This document shows, piece after piece, positions 28,633 through 37,183 of a stretch of 64,000 nucleotides of DNA; position 1 is the first letter of the stretch; every line of letters begins with the position of its first letter. Origin of the DNA: an uncultured bacterium (GTDB taxonomy: Bacteria; DUMJ01); NCBI GenBank assembly GCA_937958695.1, contig CALGNK010000013.1:1-64000 (forward strand), written 5' to 3'. A program made the position numbers and the translations under genes. Under the pieces are notes generated by a model. That model was not told where the DNA came from and ran no database searches. It worked only from the letters and a program-made list of their open reading frames with translations.

Positions 28633-29100
28633 TTACTCAATGTTTATCTTTCTACCCTTAGGCGAAACCTCTTGTTTGGGAGCTCTTATCTCCAGTATAC
28701 CGTCTTTAAATGTAGCCTTAGCCTCGTCAGATTTTACAGCTATTGGTAGAGGTATTACTCTTTCGAATGCACCATAGCTTAACTCTCTTCTATAGTAGTT
28801 CTTCTCTTTTACTTCAGTTTCTTCCTTAGCTTGTCCTTTGATTGTTATAGAGTCCTCTGTAACGATTACTTCTACGTTATCTTTACTTACCCCAGGTAGG
28901 TTAGCCTTTACTACAACTTCTTTGTCTGTCTCATAGATGTCGCATGCAGGAGTCCATACTCGTCTAAACTCCTCAGTAGTCTCTAGGAGTGGCTCCCTCC
29001 TAAAGAATGGTGTCCTTTCAAACACCTCATCAAAGAGTCTCTCCATCTCTCTCCTTAGAGATTCAAGTTCTCTAAATGGATCCCATCTTCTCAATGCCAT
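28633..29100 (-). CDS. Hsp20 small heat shock protein
   Basis: 155 residues, typical for the family. It has a short N-terminal arm (WDPFRELESLRREMERLFDEVF), an alpha-crystallin domain (about 48-140) with KANLPGVSKDNVEV and ELSYGAFERVIPLP, and the YKDGIL-like FKDGILEIRAPK. Hsp20 oligomers hold unfolding proteins for refolding by ATP-driven chaperones. ATG follows AAGGAGGTG and lies 15 bases after hspR. The next gene encodes a Clp ATPase that could act on the same clients. Confidence 0.96.
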   Translation of the reverse strand: MALRRWDPFRELESLRREMERLFDEVFERTPFFRREPLLETTEEFRRVWTPACDIYETDKEVVVKANLPGVSKDNVEVIVTEDSITIKGQAKEETEVKEKNYYRRELSYGAFERVIPLPIAVKSDEAKATFKDGILEIRAPKQEVSPKGRKINIE

Positions 29101-29115
29101 ATCTTACACCTCCTT

Positions 29116-29418
29116 TCAAAAGTTTTCTAATAATTCTTTAAGTATTTCAGTAAAAACTCTATCCAAGTTATGTGAAGCCAGTTCTTCCTCGATCCGAAGT
29201 AACAACTTCACTCCAGCTAGGCTCATCCCCACCTTATTAGTAAGGCAGGTTATGAGCCTTAACCTTTCTAAGTCCTCCTCTGAGTAAAATCGTCTATTAC
29301 CTATCCTCTTAGGGACCACCAGTCCCCACTCTTCATATATCCGCAAGGTCCTTGGATGGACCCCTAAGAGCCTTGCTGTTACACTTATTAGGTAAACTGG
29401 CTCCTTGTTCTTACTCAT
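29116..29418 (-). CDS. hspR: HspR-like MerR-family repressor
   Basis: 100 residues. An N-terminal MerR helix-turn-helix (VTARLLGVHPRTLRIYEEWGL, about residues 12-32, then RRFYSEEDLERL) is followed by a short helical tail. It resembles HspR, the heat-shock repressor usually cotranscribed with dnaK or clpB; here hsp20 and a ClpE-like gene follow. I chose ATG 29418 because the promoter -10 box lies at 29437-29442; the open frame to 29514 would run through the promoter. The leader has little ribosome site, so expression may be low. Autoregulation through the inverted repeat at 29455-29481 is inferred. Confidence 0.85.
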   Translation of the reverse strand: MSKNKEPVYLISVTARLLGVHPRTLRIYEEWGLVVPKRIGNRRFYSEEDLERLRLITCLTNKVGMSLAGVKLLLRIEEELASHNLDRVFTEILKELLENF

Positions 29419-29436
29419 ATCATTTTCACGATAGAT

Positions 29437-29465
29437 ATAATAGCATATTATATTAAAGTTGTCAA
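29437..29465 (-). promoter_or_regulatory. promoter of the hspR-hsp20-ClpE operon
   Basis: Minus strand: consensus TTGACA (29460-29465), 17 bases, TATTAT (29437-29442), about 19 bases before the hspR ATG. It reads as a strong housekeeping sigma promoter, fitting control by repression. Confidence 0.8.
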
Positions 29466-29481
29466 TACCATTTACAACTTT
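29455..29481. promoter_or_regulatory. inverted repeat over the hspR -35 box, candidate HspR operator
   Basis: Perfect arms AAAGTTGT (29455-29462) and ACAACTTT (29474-29481), 11 bases apart, covering the -35 box. The known HAIR consensus (CTTGAGT, seven bases, ACTCAAG) is not matched; only a lone CTTGAG half-like stretch is present near 29511. Role inferred from position. Confidence 0.5.
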
Positions 29482-29550
29482 TTTGAAAGCGAAAGTTACA
29501 CTGGCTTTTCTCAAGGCTTTTATGAAAGATTTTTAGATATACGTCTAATA

Positions 29551-30435
29551 CTAAAACTGACTAATATATCTTAGATACTCATTTACATTGTTAAAGATAA
29601 GACTAGTATATCTAGAGAATCTCTCCCTAGATAGATTATCTTTAGCAATAGCAACAGGGATAGCATTAGCATTTATTGCTGTTAATATATCATCCATGGA
29701 GTCTCCAATAAATGCTAAAGTATCTTTTCTATAATATTCTCTTATAATCTCAAGTCCTCTAGGGTCAGGTTTCACTATAGAAGAATTCATCGTAATGATT
29801 GCCTGCTGTGGTATTTCTATCTTTAATATTTCCAAAGCAAGTTCTGTTTCGGTAGCAGTCCTGCCAGTGTATATTCCATAAAGTACATCGCTTAAGAGAA
29901 GAGTTTTATCAAGTATTACCCTTTCATTCTTCCATAGTCCTTCCTCAGCCCCTAAGATAGGCTCAGATCCATAAAGCCTTTTCATATACATAGACCCTGC
30001 GTATATCTCCTGAAAGATTCTAACGATAAGCTTCTTGTCAAGTTTCTCTTCTGCTTTATAGAGGATGTTTCCGTCTAGACTTGCCAAATATTCTCTTGTT
30101 TTTCTTAGCCCTTCCCCCTCATATGATACAGAACTAGTAAACTCTATGAGGCTAGGCGGTAATAATCTAATGGAATTAGTCTCTCTAGCATCAAATTTTA
30201 ATGCCTTATATATGAAAAAGAGTATAGCAGATTGGGATAATACCCAATCATCATTGAACCCTCCAGCTAATTTAAATAACTGTACCTCTTCAGGCTGGAT
30301 AAGTATCCCAGTATCCTCATACCCTAAAATCTTTGTCATATAATACTGAACTGTCCTAGAAACAGCACATCTAAAAGACATAGATGTATCTATTAATACT
30401 CCATCTATATCAAACACTATAATTTTTGGTTTCAA
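29551..30435 (-). CDS. HAD-superfamily phosphatase
   Basis: 294 residues. Motif I DIDGVLIDTS (about 8-17) has the nucleophile Asp; motif III lysine is in SIVKPDPRGLEII (near 225); motif IV is FIGDSMDDILTA (near 250). The large helical cap between is typical of subfamily IA. Its start overlaps the hisC stop as ATGA, so the two are coupled. In some genomes this HAD type accompanies histidine genes and a phosphatase such as histidinol-phosphatase is possible, but I cannot assign the substrate. Confidence 0.8.
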   Translation of the reverse strand: MKPKIIVFDIDGVLIDTSMSFRCAVSRTVQYYMTKILGYEDTGILIQPEEVQLFKLAGGFNDDWVLSQSAILFFIYKALKFDARETNSIRLLPPSLIEFTSSVSYEGEGLRKTREYLASLDGNILYKAEEKLDKKLIVRIFQEIYAGSMYMKRLYGSEPILGAEEGLWKNERVILDKTLLLSDVLYGIYTGRTATETELALEILKIEIPQQAIITMNSSIVKPDPRGLEIIREYYRKDTLAFIGDSMDDILTAINANAIPVAIAKDNLSRERFSRYTSLIFNNVNEYLRYISQF

Positions 30436-31508
30436 CTCAATATCTCCTCCATTGCATTTAAGAATTTATCATTTTCTTCTTTCTTACCTACAGTAACCCT
30501 ATAAGCATCCTTTAGCAGATGGTGTTTAGGTTCAAATCTTCTTATCTTAATACCGTAAGATAACAACTTATCTAATAAATCTTTCTCTTCACAGTAGAAG
30601 AATAAGAAATTTGCCCTAGATGGGAATACTTTTACTTTATTTAGGTTTACAAGCCTACCATAAATCCTCTCTCTCTCACTTACTATAAATCTTATTTTTG
30701 AAAGTATCACATCTTTATACTCCAGAACAATTCTTCCTACCATCTGAGAGAAGGAATTCACATTATAGGGTAACTTGATAGACATCAGATCCTTGATGAT
30801 CTCCTCATTAGAGATAGCATAACCAAGCCTCAGTCCTGCTAATGAAAAAGCCTTAGAGAATGTCTTCAAAACAATAAGGTTATCATAATCTTTCACTAAA
30901 TAAGCAAGGCTTTCCTCCATAAATTCCCCATAAGCCTCGTCTATAACTACCAGCGTGTCAAATTTTTGGGATTGCTTTAATAGCATAATGACATCTTCTT
31001 TAGGCATAGACCATCCGGTTGGATTGTTAGGTCTACAGAGGAGTAGTAACTTGGGCCGATAAGTATAAATAGCCTTAGTTATGGAGGATAAATCTATTTC
31101 TAGTAATTCATTTAGGTCTAGTTTTACATCTTTAACACCTGTTACTTGCGAAAAGACCGAGAACATCTCAAATGAAAGATTTGGATACATTACTAGGTCA
31201 TCCCTATCTAAAAATGCAATAAATATATACTGAAGAATCTCGTCTGATCCATTTCCTACTGCTATATGTCTCTCATCCAAACCGTCTATACCTAGAAAAG
31301 ACGCTATAGAATTTCTCAGTTTTAGAGCTGTGGGGTCAGGATAAATTCTAAGAGGTAACTTCATAAATTCAGATCTTATCTTCTCTTTCACCTCATCTGG
31401 TAGTTCGAAAGGATTTTCATTAGCGTCAAGCTTTATAAGATCTGGAGAGTATGTAACAGAATATGGAGAAAACGAAGCCAGATCATCTCTTAGAAATCTA
31501 CTAGACAT
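30432..31508 (-). CDS. hisC: histidinol-phosphate aminotransferase-like enzyme
   Basis: 358 residues, class I/II PLP aminotransferase. I see DANENPFELP (26-35), VGNGSDEILQYI, RPNNPTGW, the conserved DEAYGEF and the PLP lysine in TFSKAFSLAGLRLGY (near 222). It would interconvert imidazole-acetol phosphate and histidinol phosphate, or act on phenylalanine/tyrosine. No other his gene is nearby. Gene order is lig, hisC, HAD phosphatase with a three-base gap and a four-base overlap. Confidence 0.85.
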   Translation of the reverse strand: MSSRFLRDDLASFSPYSVTYSPDLIKLDANENPFELPDEVKEKIRSEFMKLPLRIYPDPTALKLRNSIASFLGIDGLDERHIAVGNGSDEILQYIFIAFLDRDDLVMYPNLSFEMFSVFSQVTGVKDVKLDLNELLEIDLSSITKAIYTYRPKLLLLCRPNNPTGWSMPKEDVIMLLKQSQKFDTLVVIDEAYGEFMEESLAYLVKDYDNLIVLKTFSKAFSLAGLRLGYAISNEEIIKDLMSIKLPYNVNSFSQMVGRIVLEYKDVILSKIRFIVSERERIYGRLVNLNKVKVFPSRANFLFFYCEEKDLLDKLLSYGIKIRRFEPKHHLLKDAYRVTVGKKEENDKFLNAMEEILS

Positions 31509-31511
31509 ATG

Positions 31512-33245
31512 TCACTCCTTTACCTCTATTTTTCTCTGCATATTATACATCTCTAATATCTCTTGTACAGTAGTAGCATCCTCAGGTCTTCTATCTATCC
31601 TTACAAATCGCTCAACCCTAGGGAATCTTAATGCATAACCCAATTCTTCTCCATCTTTTCCTGCTGTATGAACAGGGCTCCTTGTAATCTCGTCTGCTCT
31701 TACCTCCACAACATACTTAGGTTCTACCCATACATCTGGTTCTAAGATGGAAATAACTCTAGAAGGCTTACTATTAACTTTTATTTCATCTAAAAGCCCC
31801 TTCATCTTGACCCATTCATCTTCGGTAAGACCAGAACCTATCTTTGCTACAGTCTTGAAGGCATCTGTATCTGGATCGTATACACCAGCCAATAATGAAC
31901 CTATACCAAATTTTGCCCTTGCACCTCTTCCTACATAGTATCCAATAATAACAAGGTCTACTGTATCACTTAGTTCTCCCTTGTAACTCCGTTTAAGCTT
32001 TATCCAGTTAAAGTTCCTCGCTCCAGCCTGATAAGGGGCATCTAGTCTCTTTGCAACGATACCTTCTAGCCCACTGCCTATAGCATTTTCAAAAAATAGA
32101 TTAAGCTCTTTTGGATTATCTGTTATGATAGAATCAGCTATCATAATAACATTACCAGGAAGAATCAAATTTTTTAATCTCTCTCTCCTCTCTATATAAG
32201 GTCTAGGGGTATAATCTTCACCATCTACATATAAAAGGTCAAATGCAAATAGTTTAAGTGGCAGGTCTGCCATTATGGTTTCTATCTCATACTTTCTCTT
32301 TCTCTGAACAGTTACCTGAAATGGGAAGAATTCCTGTGCTTCTTCGTTAAAAGCCAATGCCTCTCCTTCTATTATGGCACTTTCAGCATCTATCTGTTTC
32401 CTGGCTCCTTCAATTAAATCTGGGAACATATCTGTATTGTCTTCTAAATTCCTCGAGAATATCTTTATTCTATCACCATCCTTATGTATCTGACATCTAA
32501 AACCATCAAATTTTGGCTCAACAGAACACTTGCCTATCTTAGATATAATCTCTTCTGCAGAAGGTAACCTTTCTGCTAGCGCCATCCTTATAGGCTTGCC
32601 AACCTGGACCTTAAAATCTCTTATAGCTTCTAAACCTTTGCTAAACAGGGTAAAACCTACCAGACCTAAATCTGAACAGAGGTTATAAGCTCTTTCTATT
32701 ACAGGTCTTAAAGACTTATCGCCTGAATAGGCATAAGAAAAGGCATCCAAAATAGTAGGATCCCCTATTCCAAGTCTCAATCTACCTAAGACTATCCTAC
32801 TGATATACTTAGCCTCCTTACCAGAAGAAAGAGAGAGTAACTCTGCTAGTTTATCTGTCTTCTTCTCTATAGAGCCCTTTCCTACAGTAGTAGCTATATC
32901 CATAAGCCTGTTATAGACCTCTAATACTTCAAGCTTATCTTTCCCTTCACCAATATAACTCTGAGCTAACAGCCCCAGATCTCCCACTTCTTTATATAAA
33001 TTCCACAATTCTTCTTCATCTCTAGCTAGAGCCTTAGCTAGAGACTTAGCTAGTAATTTCTCACTTATACCAAACTCTATCTTTTCATAATTTGGAACTA
33101 GTCTCTCTTGACAAAGATAAGCAACCTTTTCAATCTCTTGAGGAGTTAAAGACTTAAATAATTCTGCCAAAAGGGCTACCATTTCGTTCCTCTTTGTAGT
33201 AGCCTCTAATCTTTCAAAATAATTGGCTAACTCAGAAAATTTCAT
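31512..33245 (-). CDS. lig: archaeal-type ATP-dependent DNA ligase
   Basis: 577 residues, the usual length of archaeal and eukaryotic-like replicative ligases. An N-terminal DNA-binding domain (1-220) precedes motif I, EPKFDGFR, with the adenylated Lys245; motif III (KLFAFDLLYVDG), motif IV (GLEGIVAKRLDAPY) and motif V (NWIKLKRSY) follow, then an OB-fold ending with REDATT-like RPEDATT. Most bacteria join nicks with NAD-dependent LigA; a full ATP ligase of this kind is scattered in bacteria and mostly comes from archaea by transfer. Start ATG after AGGAGGG. It heads the operon with hisC and a phosphatase. Confidence 0.93.
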   Translation of the reverse strand: MKFSELANYFERLEATTKRNEMVALLAELFKSLTPQEIEKVAYLCQERLVPNYEKIEFGISEKLLAKSLAKALARDEEELWNLYKEVGDLGLLAQSYIGEGKDKLEVLEVYNRLMDIATTVGKGSIEKKTDKLAELLSLSSGKEAKYISRIVLGRLRLGIGDPTILDAFSYAYSGDKSLRPVIERAYNLCSDLGLVGFTLFSKGLEAIRDFKVQVGKPIRMALAERLPSAEEIISKIGKCSVEPKFDGFRCQIHKDGDRIKIFSRNLEDNTDMFPDLIEGARKQIDAESAIIEGEALAFNEEAQEFFPFQVTVQRKRKYEIETIMADLPLKLFAFDLLYVDGEDYTPRPYIERRERLKNLILPGNVIMIADSIITDNPKELNLFFENAIGSGLEGIVAKRLDAPYQAGARNFNWIKLKRSYKGELSDTVDLVIIGYYVGRGARAKFGIGSLLAGVYDPDTDAFKTVAKIGSGLTEDEWVKMKGLLDEIKVNSKPSRVISILEPDVWVEPKYVVEVRADEITRSPVHTAGKDGEELGYALRFPRVERFVRIDRRPEDATTVQEILEMYNMQRKIEVKE

Positions 33246-33287
33246 ATATCCCTCCTGCCAATCTTTTATCTTAAGATTCCTAAGTAT

Positions 33288-33296
33288 AGTATATCA
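33288..33296 (-). promoter_or_regulatory. extended -10 promoter of the ligase operon
   Basis: TGATATACT on the minus strand, 43 bases before the ligase ATG. No good -35 at the right distance. Divergent from the rtcB promoter. Confidence 0.4.
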
Positions 33297-33326
33297 AAGA
33301 AAATAGGAAAATTGTTTATTTTACTG

Positions 33327-33335
33327 TGTTATAAT
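33327..33335 (+). promoter_or_regulatory. extended -10 promoter of rtcB-dgt
   Basis: TGTTATAAT, an extended -10 element, 23 bases before the ATG; the ribosome site AAGAGGTGAT follows. No clear -35. Confidence 0.55.
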
Positions 33336-33358
33336 TGTAATAAAGAGGTGATGATTCT

Positions 33359-34816
33359 ATGAGTGAAAAGTGGGCAGGTCTAATTAGAAAACTTGATGAC
33401 TATAGATATGAGATTCCAAAAGAATATAAGAATAGTATGAAAGTTCCTGGTATTATATATGCTGATGAAGAGATGATAGAGACAGTATGCCAAGACCAAT
33501 CTCCAGAGCAAGTAGCCAATGTTGCTACCTTACCAGGAATAGTAAAGTATTCTTTAGCTATGCCAGATATACACTGGGGTTATGGTTTTCCTATAGGTGG
33601 AGTTGCAGCTACTAGATTAGACAGCGGAGTAATCTCTCCGGGAGGAGTTGGATACGATATAAATTGTGGGACAAGACTTATATTAACAAATCTTACTGTG
33701 GATGAGGTAAAACCTAAGCTTTCCTCCCTCCTCGATGCGATATTTGCAAACGTCCCTTCTGGATTAGGTTCAGAAGGGAAATTAAAAGTAAAGGGCAAAG
33801 AATTTGATGAGGTCTTAATAAAAGGGGCTAGATGGGCGGTAGAAAATGGATATGGATGGGAAGAAGACTTAGATAGAACAGAAGAAAATGGGGCTATGAA
33901 GGGAGCAGATCCTTCAGTCATAAGTGGAAAAGCTAGGGAAAGAGGAGCTCCACAGTTAGGAACACTTGGTTCTGGTAATCATTTCATAGAGATACAGAGG
34001 GTCCAGAAGATATTTGACCCTGAGATAGCAAAAATATTTGGCCTGTTTGAGGATCAAGTAACTGTTCTGATACATACAGGTTCAAGAGGATTTGGTCATC
34101 AGGTATGTACTGACTACATATCTGTCATGATGAATGCAATAAAGAAATATAGTATATCTCTTCCAGATAGGCAATTAGCCTGTGCACCCATAGAGAGTTC
34201 TGAAGGGAAAAACTACTTTTCTGCTATGGTATGTGCGGCAAACTATGCTTGGGCAAATAGACAATGTATAACTCACTGGGTCAGAGAGAGCTTTGAAGTT
34301 GTCTTTAGAAAGGGAGCTTACAAGTTAGGCTTGAGTGTCCTATACGATGTGGCTCATAATATAGCTAAGATAGAGACTCATAATATAGATGGAGAAAGTA
34401 TAAAGGTATGTGTACACAGGAAAGGAGCTACTAGGGCATTTCCAAAATTTCATCCAGAGATACCAGCAATATATAAAGAGGTTGGACAACCGGTTATTAT
34501 TCCAGGAGATATGGGAAGGGCATCATATATACTTGTAGGAACAGAAAAGGCTATGGAGGATACTTTTGGATCTACCTGTCATGGAGCTGGAAGAGTAATG
34601 AGTAGGGCTGGCGCAAAGAGGGCAGTAACAGGAAAAGAGGTTTTAGAAGAGTTGACAAAGAAGGGGATCATGGTAAAAACTGACAATATAAAGGGACTAG
34701 CTGAAGAGGCTTCAGAGGCTTATAAAGATGTAGAAAAGGTTATTGAGATAGTAGAAGGATCTGGGATATCAAAGAGGGTCGCAAGGATGAAGCCATTAGG
34801 GGTCATAAAGGGTTAA
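33359..34816 (+). CDS. rtcB: RNA-splicing ligase RtcB
   Basis: 485 residues, the usual size. RtcB joins RNA 2',3'-cyclic phosphate ends to 5'-OH ends with manganese and GTP. Metal ligands and the guanylylation region are seen in DINCGTRL (about 100-107), LGSGNHFIEIQ (near 205), HTGSRGFGHQ (near 240), VAHNIAKIETH (near 340) and GSTCHGAGRVMSRAGAKR near the C-terminus, where the guanylylated His lies. Archease is not adjacent; instead dgt follows one base after the stop. In this organism it could repair or heal tRNAs and rRNA. Confidence 0.97.
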   Translation: MSEKWAGLIRKLDDYRYEIPKEYKNSMKVPGIIYADEEMIETVCQDQSPEQVANVATLPGIVKYSLAMPDIHWGYGFPIGGVAATRLDSGVISPGGVGYDINCGTRLILTNLTVDEVKPKLSSLLDAIFANVPSGLGSEGKLKVKGKEFDEVLIKGARWAVENGYGWEEDLDRTEENGAMKGADPSVISGKARERGAPQLGTLGSGNHFIEIQRVQKIFDPEIAKIFGLFEDQVTVLIHTGSRGFGHQVCTDYISVMMNAIKKYSISLPDRQLACAPIESSEGKNYFSAMVCAANYAWANRQCITHWVRESFEVVFRKGAYKLGLSVLYDVAHNIAKIETHNIDGESIKVCVHRKGATRAFPKFHPEIPAIYKEVGQPVIIPGDMGRASYILVGTEKAMEDTFGSTCHGAGRVMSRAGAKRAVTGKEVLEELTKKGIMVKTDNIKGLAEEASEAYKDVEKVIEIVEGSGISKRVARMKPLGVIKG

Positions 34817-34817
34817 T

Positions 34818-35903
34818 ATGTCAGTAAGAGAAGTCTTAGAAAAAATGGAGGAAATAGAGCTCTCTCCATATGCTACTAAAAGCATTTATGCTGTAAGAAA
34901 AGAGGAGGAAGAACCATGTTCTATCAGAACTGCATTTCAGAGGGATAGGGACCGTATACTACATTCCAAAGCTTTTAGAAGATTGAAACATAAGACCCAG
35001 GTATTTTTTCCAACAGAGAGTGACCACTTTAGCACAAGAATGACGCATACATTGGAAGTATCACAGATAGGAAGAACAATCGCTAGGGCTTTAAGATTAA
35101 ATGAAGACCTTGTAGAGGCGATAGCTTTAGGGCATGACCTTGGGCATACTCCCTTTGGCCATATAGGAGAAGAGGTACTAGATGATATATACAGGGAAAA
35201 GTTAAAAGAACCTTTTCATCATGCTCAACAGAGTGTAAGGGTTATAGAGATTCTAGAGAGTAGGTTTACCCCAGAAGGAGAGAAGAAGGGACTAAATCTT
35301 ACCATACAGGTTATAGAAGGGATAGAAAATCACTCTAAAGGTAGTCAAAATCTAGAAAGCCTTCTGGGTTATCCATCTAAGACTTCTACCTTTGAAGCTC
35401 ACGTAGTTCTTATCTCAGACAGATTAGCCTACTTAAACCACGACGTAGACGATGCAGTAAGGGCAGGAATATTATTAGAAGACGAAATACCAAAGGAGAT
35501 AGTAAGAGTGCTTGGGGAAAACCGTTCAGAAAGAATAAATACTATGGTAAACAGTTTAGTAACCGCATCCTTAGGAAAACCATTCTTTGATATGGATAGA
35601 AAAGTAGTAAAGGCTTTAGATTCTTTAAAAGATTTTCTATATGATAAGGTATATAAAAATCCAAATGTAAGAAGATGGGAAACTGGGGCAAAGATAGTAA
35701 TTCAAAAATTATTCTCCTATTATGAAGAAAATCCAAAATCCCTCAATTTGGAAGGATTAACAAAAGAAGAAGCTATAAGAAGAATAGGGGATTATCTCGC
35801 TGGTATGACGGATATATTTGCCTTAAGGTCTTACTACGAAATAATTGAAAGAGAAGTCTCCTTTCCAAATATCCTCTATCTACTGGAAAAAATAGGGCGT
35901 TAA
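34818..35903 (+). CDS. dgt: dGTP triphosphohydrolase-like HD protein
   Basis: 361 residues. The HD metal site is seen as HTLEVSQIGRTIAR (about 76-89) and GHDLGHTPFGHIGEE (about 106-120), with HDVDDAVRAG further on. The N-terminal RTAFQRDRDRILHSKAFRRLKHKTQV motif region (partly quoted) is that of the type 2 dGTPase family, which removes triphosphate from dNTPs and adjusts pool size. It is translationally coupled to rtcB. The window also has two deoxynucleoside kinases, so both making and breaking of dNTPs are represented. Confidence 0.92.
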   Translation: MSVREVLEKMEEIELSPYATKSIYAVRKEEEEPCSIRTAFQRDRDRILHSKAFRRLKHKTQVFFPTESDHFSTRMTHTLEVSQIGRTIARALRLNEDLVEAIALGHDLGHTPFGHIGEEVLDDIYREKLKEPFHHAQQSVRVIEILESRFTPEGEKKGLNLTIQVIEGIENHSKGSQNLESLLGYPSKTSTFEAHVVLISDRLAYLNHDVDDAVRAGILLEDEIPKEIVRVLGENRSERINTMVNSLVTASLGKPFFDMDRKVVKALDSLKDFLYDKVYKNPNVRRWETGAKIVIQKLFSYYEENPKSLNLEGLTKEEAIRRIGDYLAGMTDIFALRSYYEIIEREVSFPNILYLLEKIGR

Positions 35904-35954
35904 AAAATAGGTTTAAGATTCTGGATACTTAATTGCTTTTAGGAATTTATTAGT

Positions 35955-35980
35955 TGGGGGCGATTCATAAGTCGCCCCCA
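35955..35980. terminator. bidirectional hairpin between dgt and the BMP gene
   Basis: Stem GGGGGCGA/TCGCCCCC with loop of eight bases in the convergent gap. T-runs are short on both sides, so it is a modest terminator for either strand. Confidence 0.6.
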
Positions 35981-35986
35981 TTAATA

Positions 35987-37168
35987 TTACTTAGGGATCT
36001 TAGCTATAACGTTTGGAACGAACCAGTCCATATTCCAAAGTTCATCGTGAGTAGCCCTTCTTCCAGCTTCTATTCTAACCTTTCCGGTTTGGTCCTTTAT
36101 TGGACCGGTAAATGGGTCAAACTTTTCAGGATTTGCCTTCATTTGAGATAGCCTTTTCATAACTAAGTCATACACGCTTATCTTGCCAAAAACCGGATCT
36201 AATATCTTTTTCCCTTTAAGAGGAGTAATGAACCTTGGATTTACAGGAACACCAAAATCTCCACCAAGTTCTACCGCCTTCTCTTTTAAAAGCCACCAAT
36301 AGTCTACATTTTCTAGATTAGTATTTGTGTAAACCTTACGTCTTATCTTCTCCAAGATATCCTTGTAGATAACCTCCCAATGGACCAACTGTCCACTTAC
36401 ACAAGAGTTAGGCCCATACTTCTGCATTGGGCTATAATGTCCAAAGGTATAAACTGGTTTCCCCTTCTTTGTATACTCTTCTCCAACCGTTACTACTGTT
36501 GGACTATCCTCTGTAAAAGCCAATACATCACATCCATCAGATATTAGACTCTCTGCTGCCATCCTAGCCTTAGACGGGTCATACCAAGAAAAGAGCCAAC
36601 GGACATCTACGGTAGCCTTAGGATTTACTTCTTGAACGCCTAAGGCAAATGCATTTATATGCCTTATCACTTCTGGAATTGGATGGGCTCCAACATAGCC
36701 AACTTTGTTGGTCTTTGTAAGAGCTCCTGCCATAAGACCATTTAGATAATAGACCTGGTAAAGCTCCGCAAAATAGGTCCCAACATTTTTAGCCCTACTA
36801 TATCCTGAACAGTGAAAGAATATCTTGTCTGGATATTTTTTACCAGCCTCAATGGTTGCATCCATATATCCAAAGCTCGTAGTAAAAACAACATCTGCCT
36901 TTTCCTCCCTAACAAATCTATCTATAAATCTAACTGCATCAGCCTCAGGTACAGATTCTGCAGGTGGTAGAAATTCAACCCAAGGTAATTTTTTAATAAG
37001 GGACTGTCTAGCCATCTCGTGGGCATGACTCCAACCATAATCGCCAATAGGACCCACGTAGATAAAAGCTACTCTTAACTTCTTTTCAGCGCCTATTCCG
37101 TAGGCTGTAGGAACAATTAGAGAAATTACTAAAATTACACTTAAAACTGCTAAAAACCTATCCTTCAT
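35987..37168 (-). CDS. BMP-family substrate-binding protein of a nucleoside ABC importer
   Basis: 393 residues. Signal peptide (residues 1-24, ending TAYG) without a lipobox cysteine, so the protein is probably periplasmic rather than a lipoprotein. The BMP domain follows: RVAFIYVGPIGDYGWSHAHEMAR at about 33-55, VGYVGAHPIPEV near 167, and FTEDSPTVVTVG. BMP/PnrA proteins bind purine nucleosides, so import of nucleosides is likely; riboflavin-like ligands are also known for the family. It is the last gene of a four-gene transporter operon. Confidence 0.9.
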   Translation of the reverse strand: MKDRFLAVLSVILVISLIVPTAYGIGAEKKLRVAFIYVGPIGDYGWSHAHEMARQSLIKKLPWVEFLPPAESVPEADAVRFIDRFVREEKADVVFTTSFGYMDATIEAGKKYPDKIFFHCSGYSRAKNVGTYFAELYQVYYLNGLMAGALTKTNKVGYVGAHPIPEVIRHINAFALGVQEVNPKATVDVRWLFSWYDPSKARMAAESLISDGCDVLAFTEDSPTVVTVGEEYTKKGKPVYTFGHYSPMQKYGPNSCVSGQLVHWEVIYKDILEKIRRKVYTNTNLENVDYWWLLKEKAVELGGDFGVPVNPRFITPLKGKKILDPVFGKISVYDLVMKRLSQMKANPEKFDPFTGPIKDQTGKVRIEAGRRATHDELWNMDWFVPNVIAKIPK

Positions 37169-37183
37169 ATATCAGACCTCCTT

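Noticed and set aside
29100-29520. classic HAIR or CIRCE heat shock site
   Set aside because: No CTTGAGT with ACTCAAG at seven bases and no CIRCE pair; only a single half-like match, so the other inverted repeat is listed instead.
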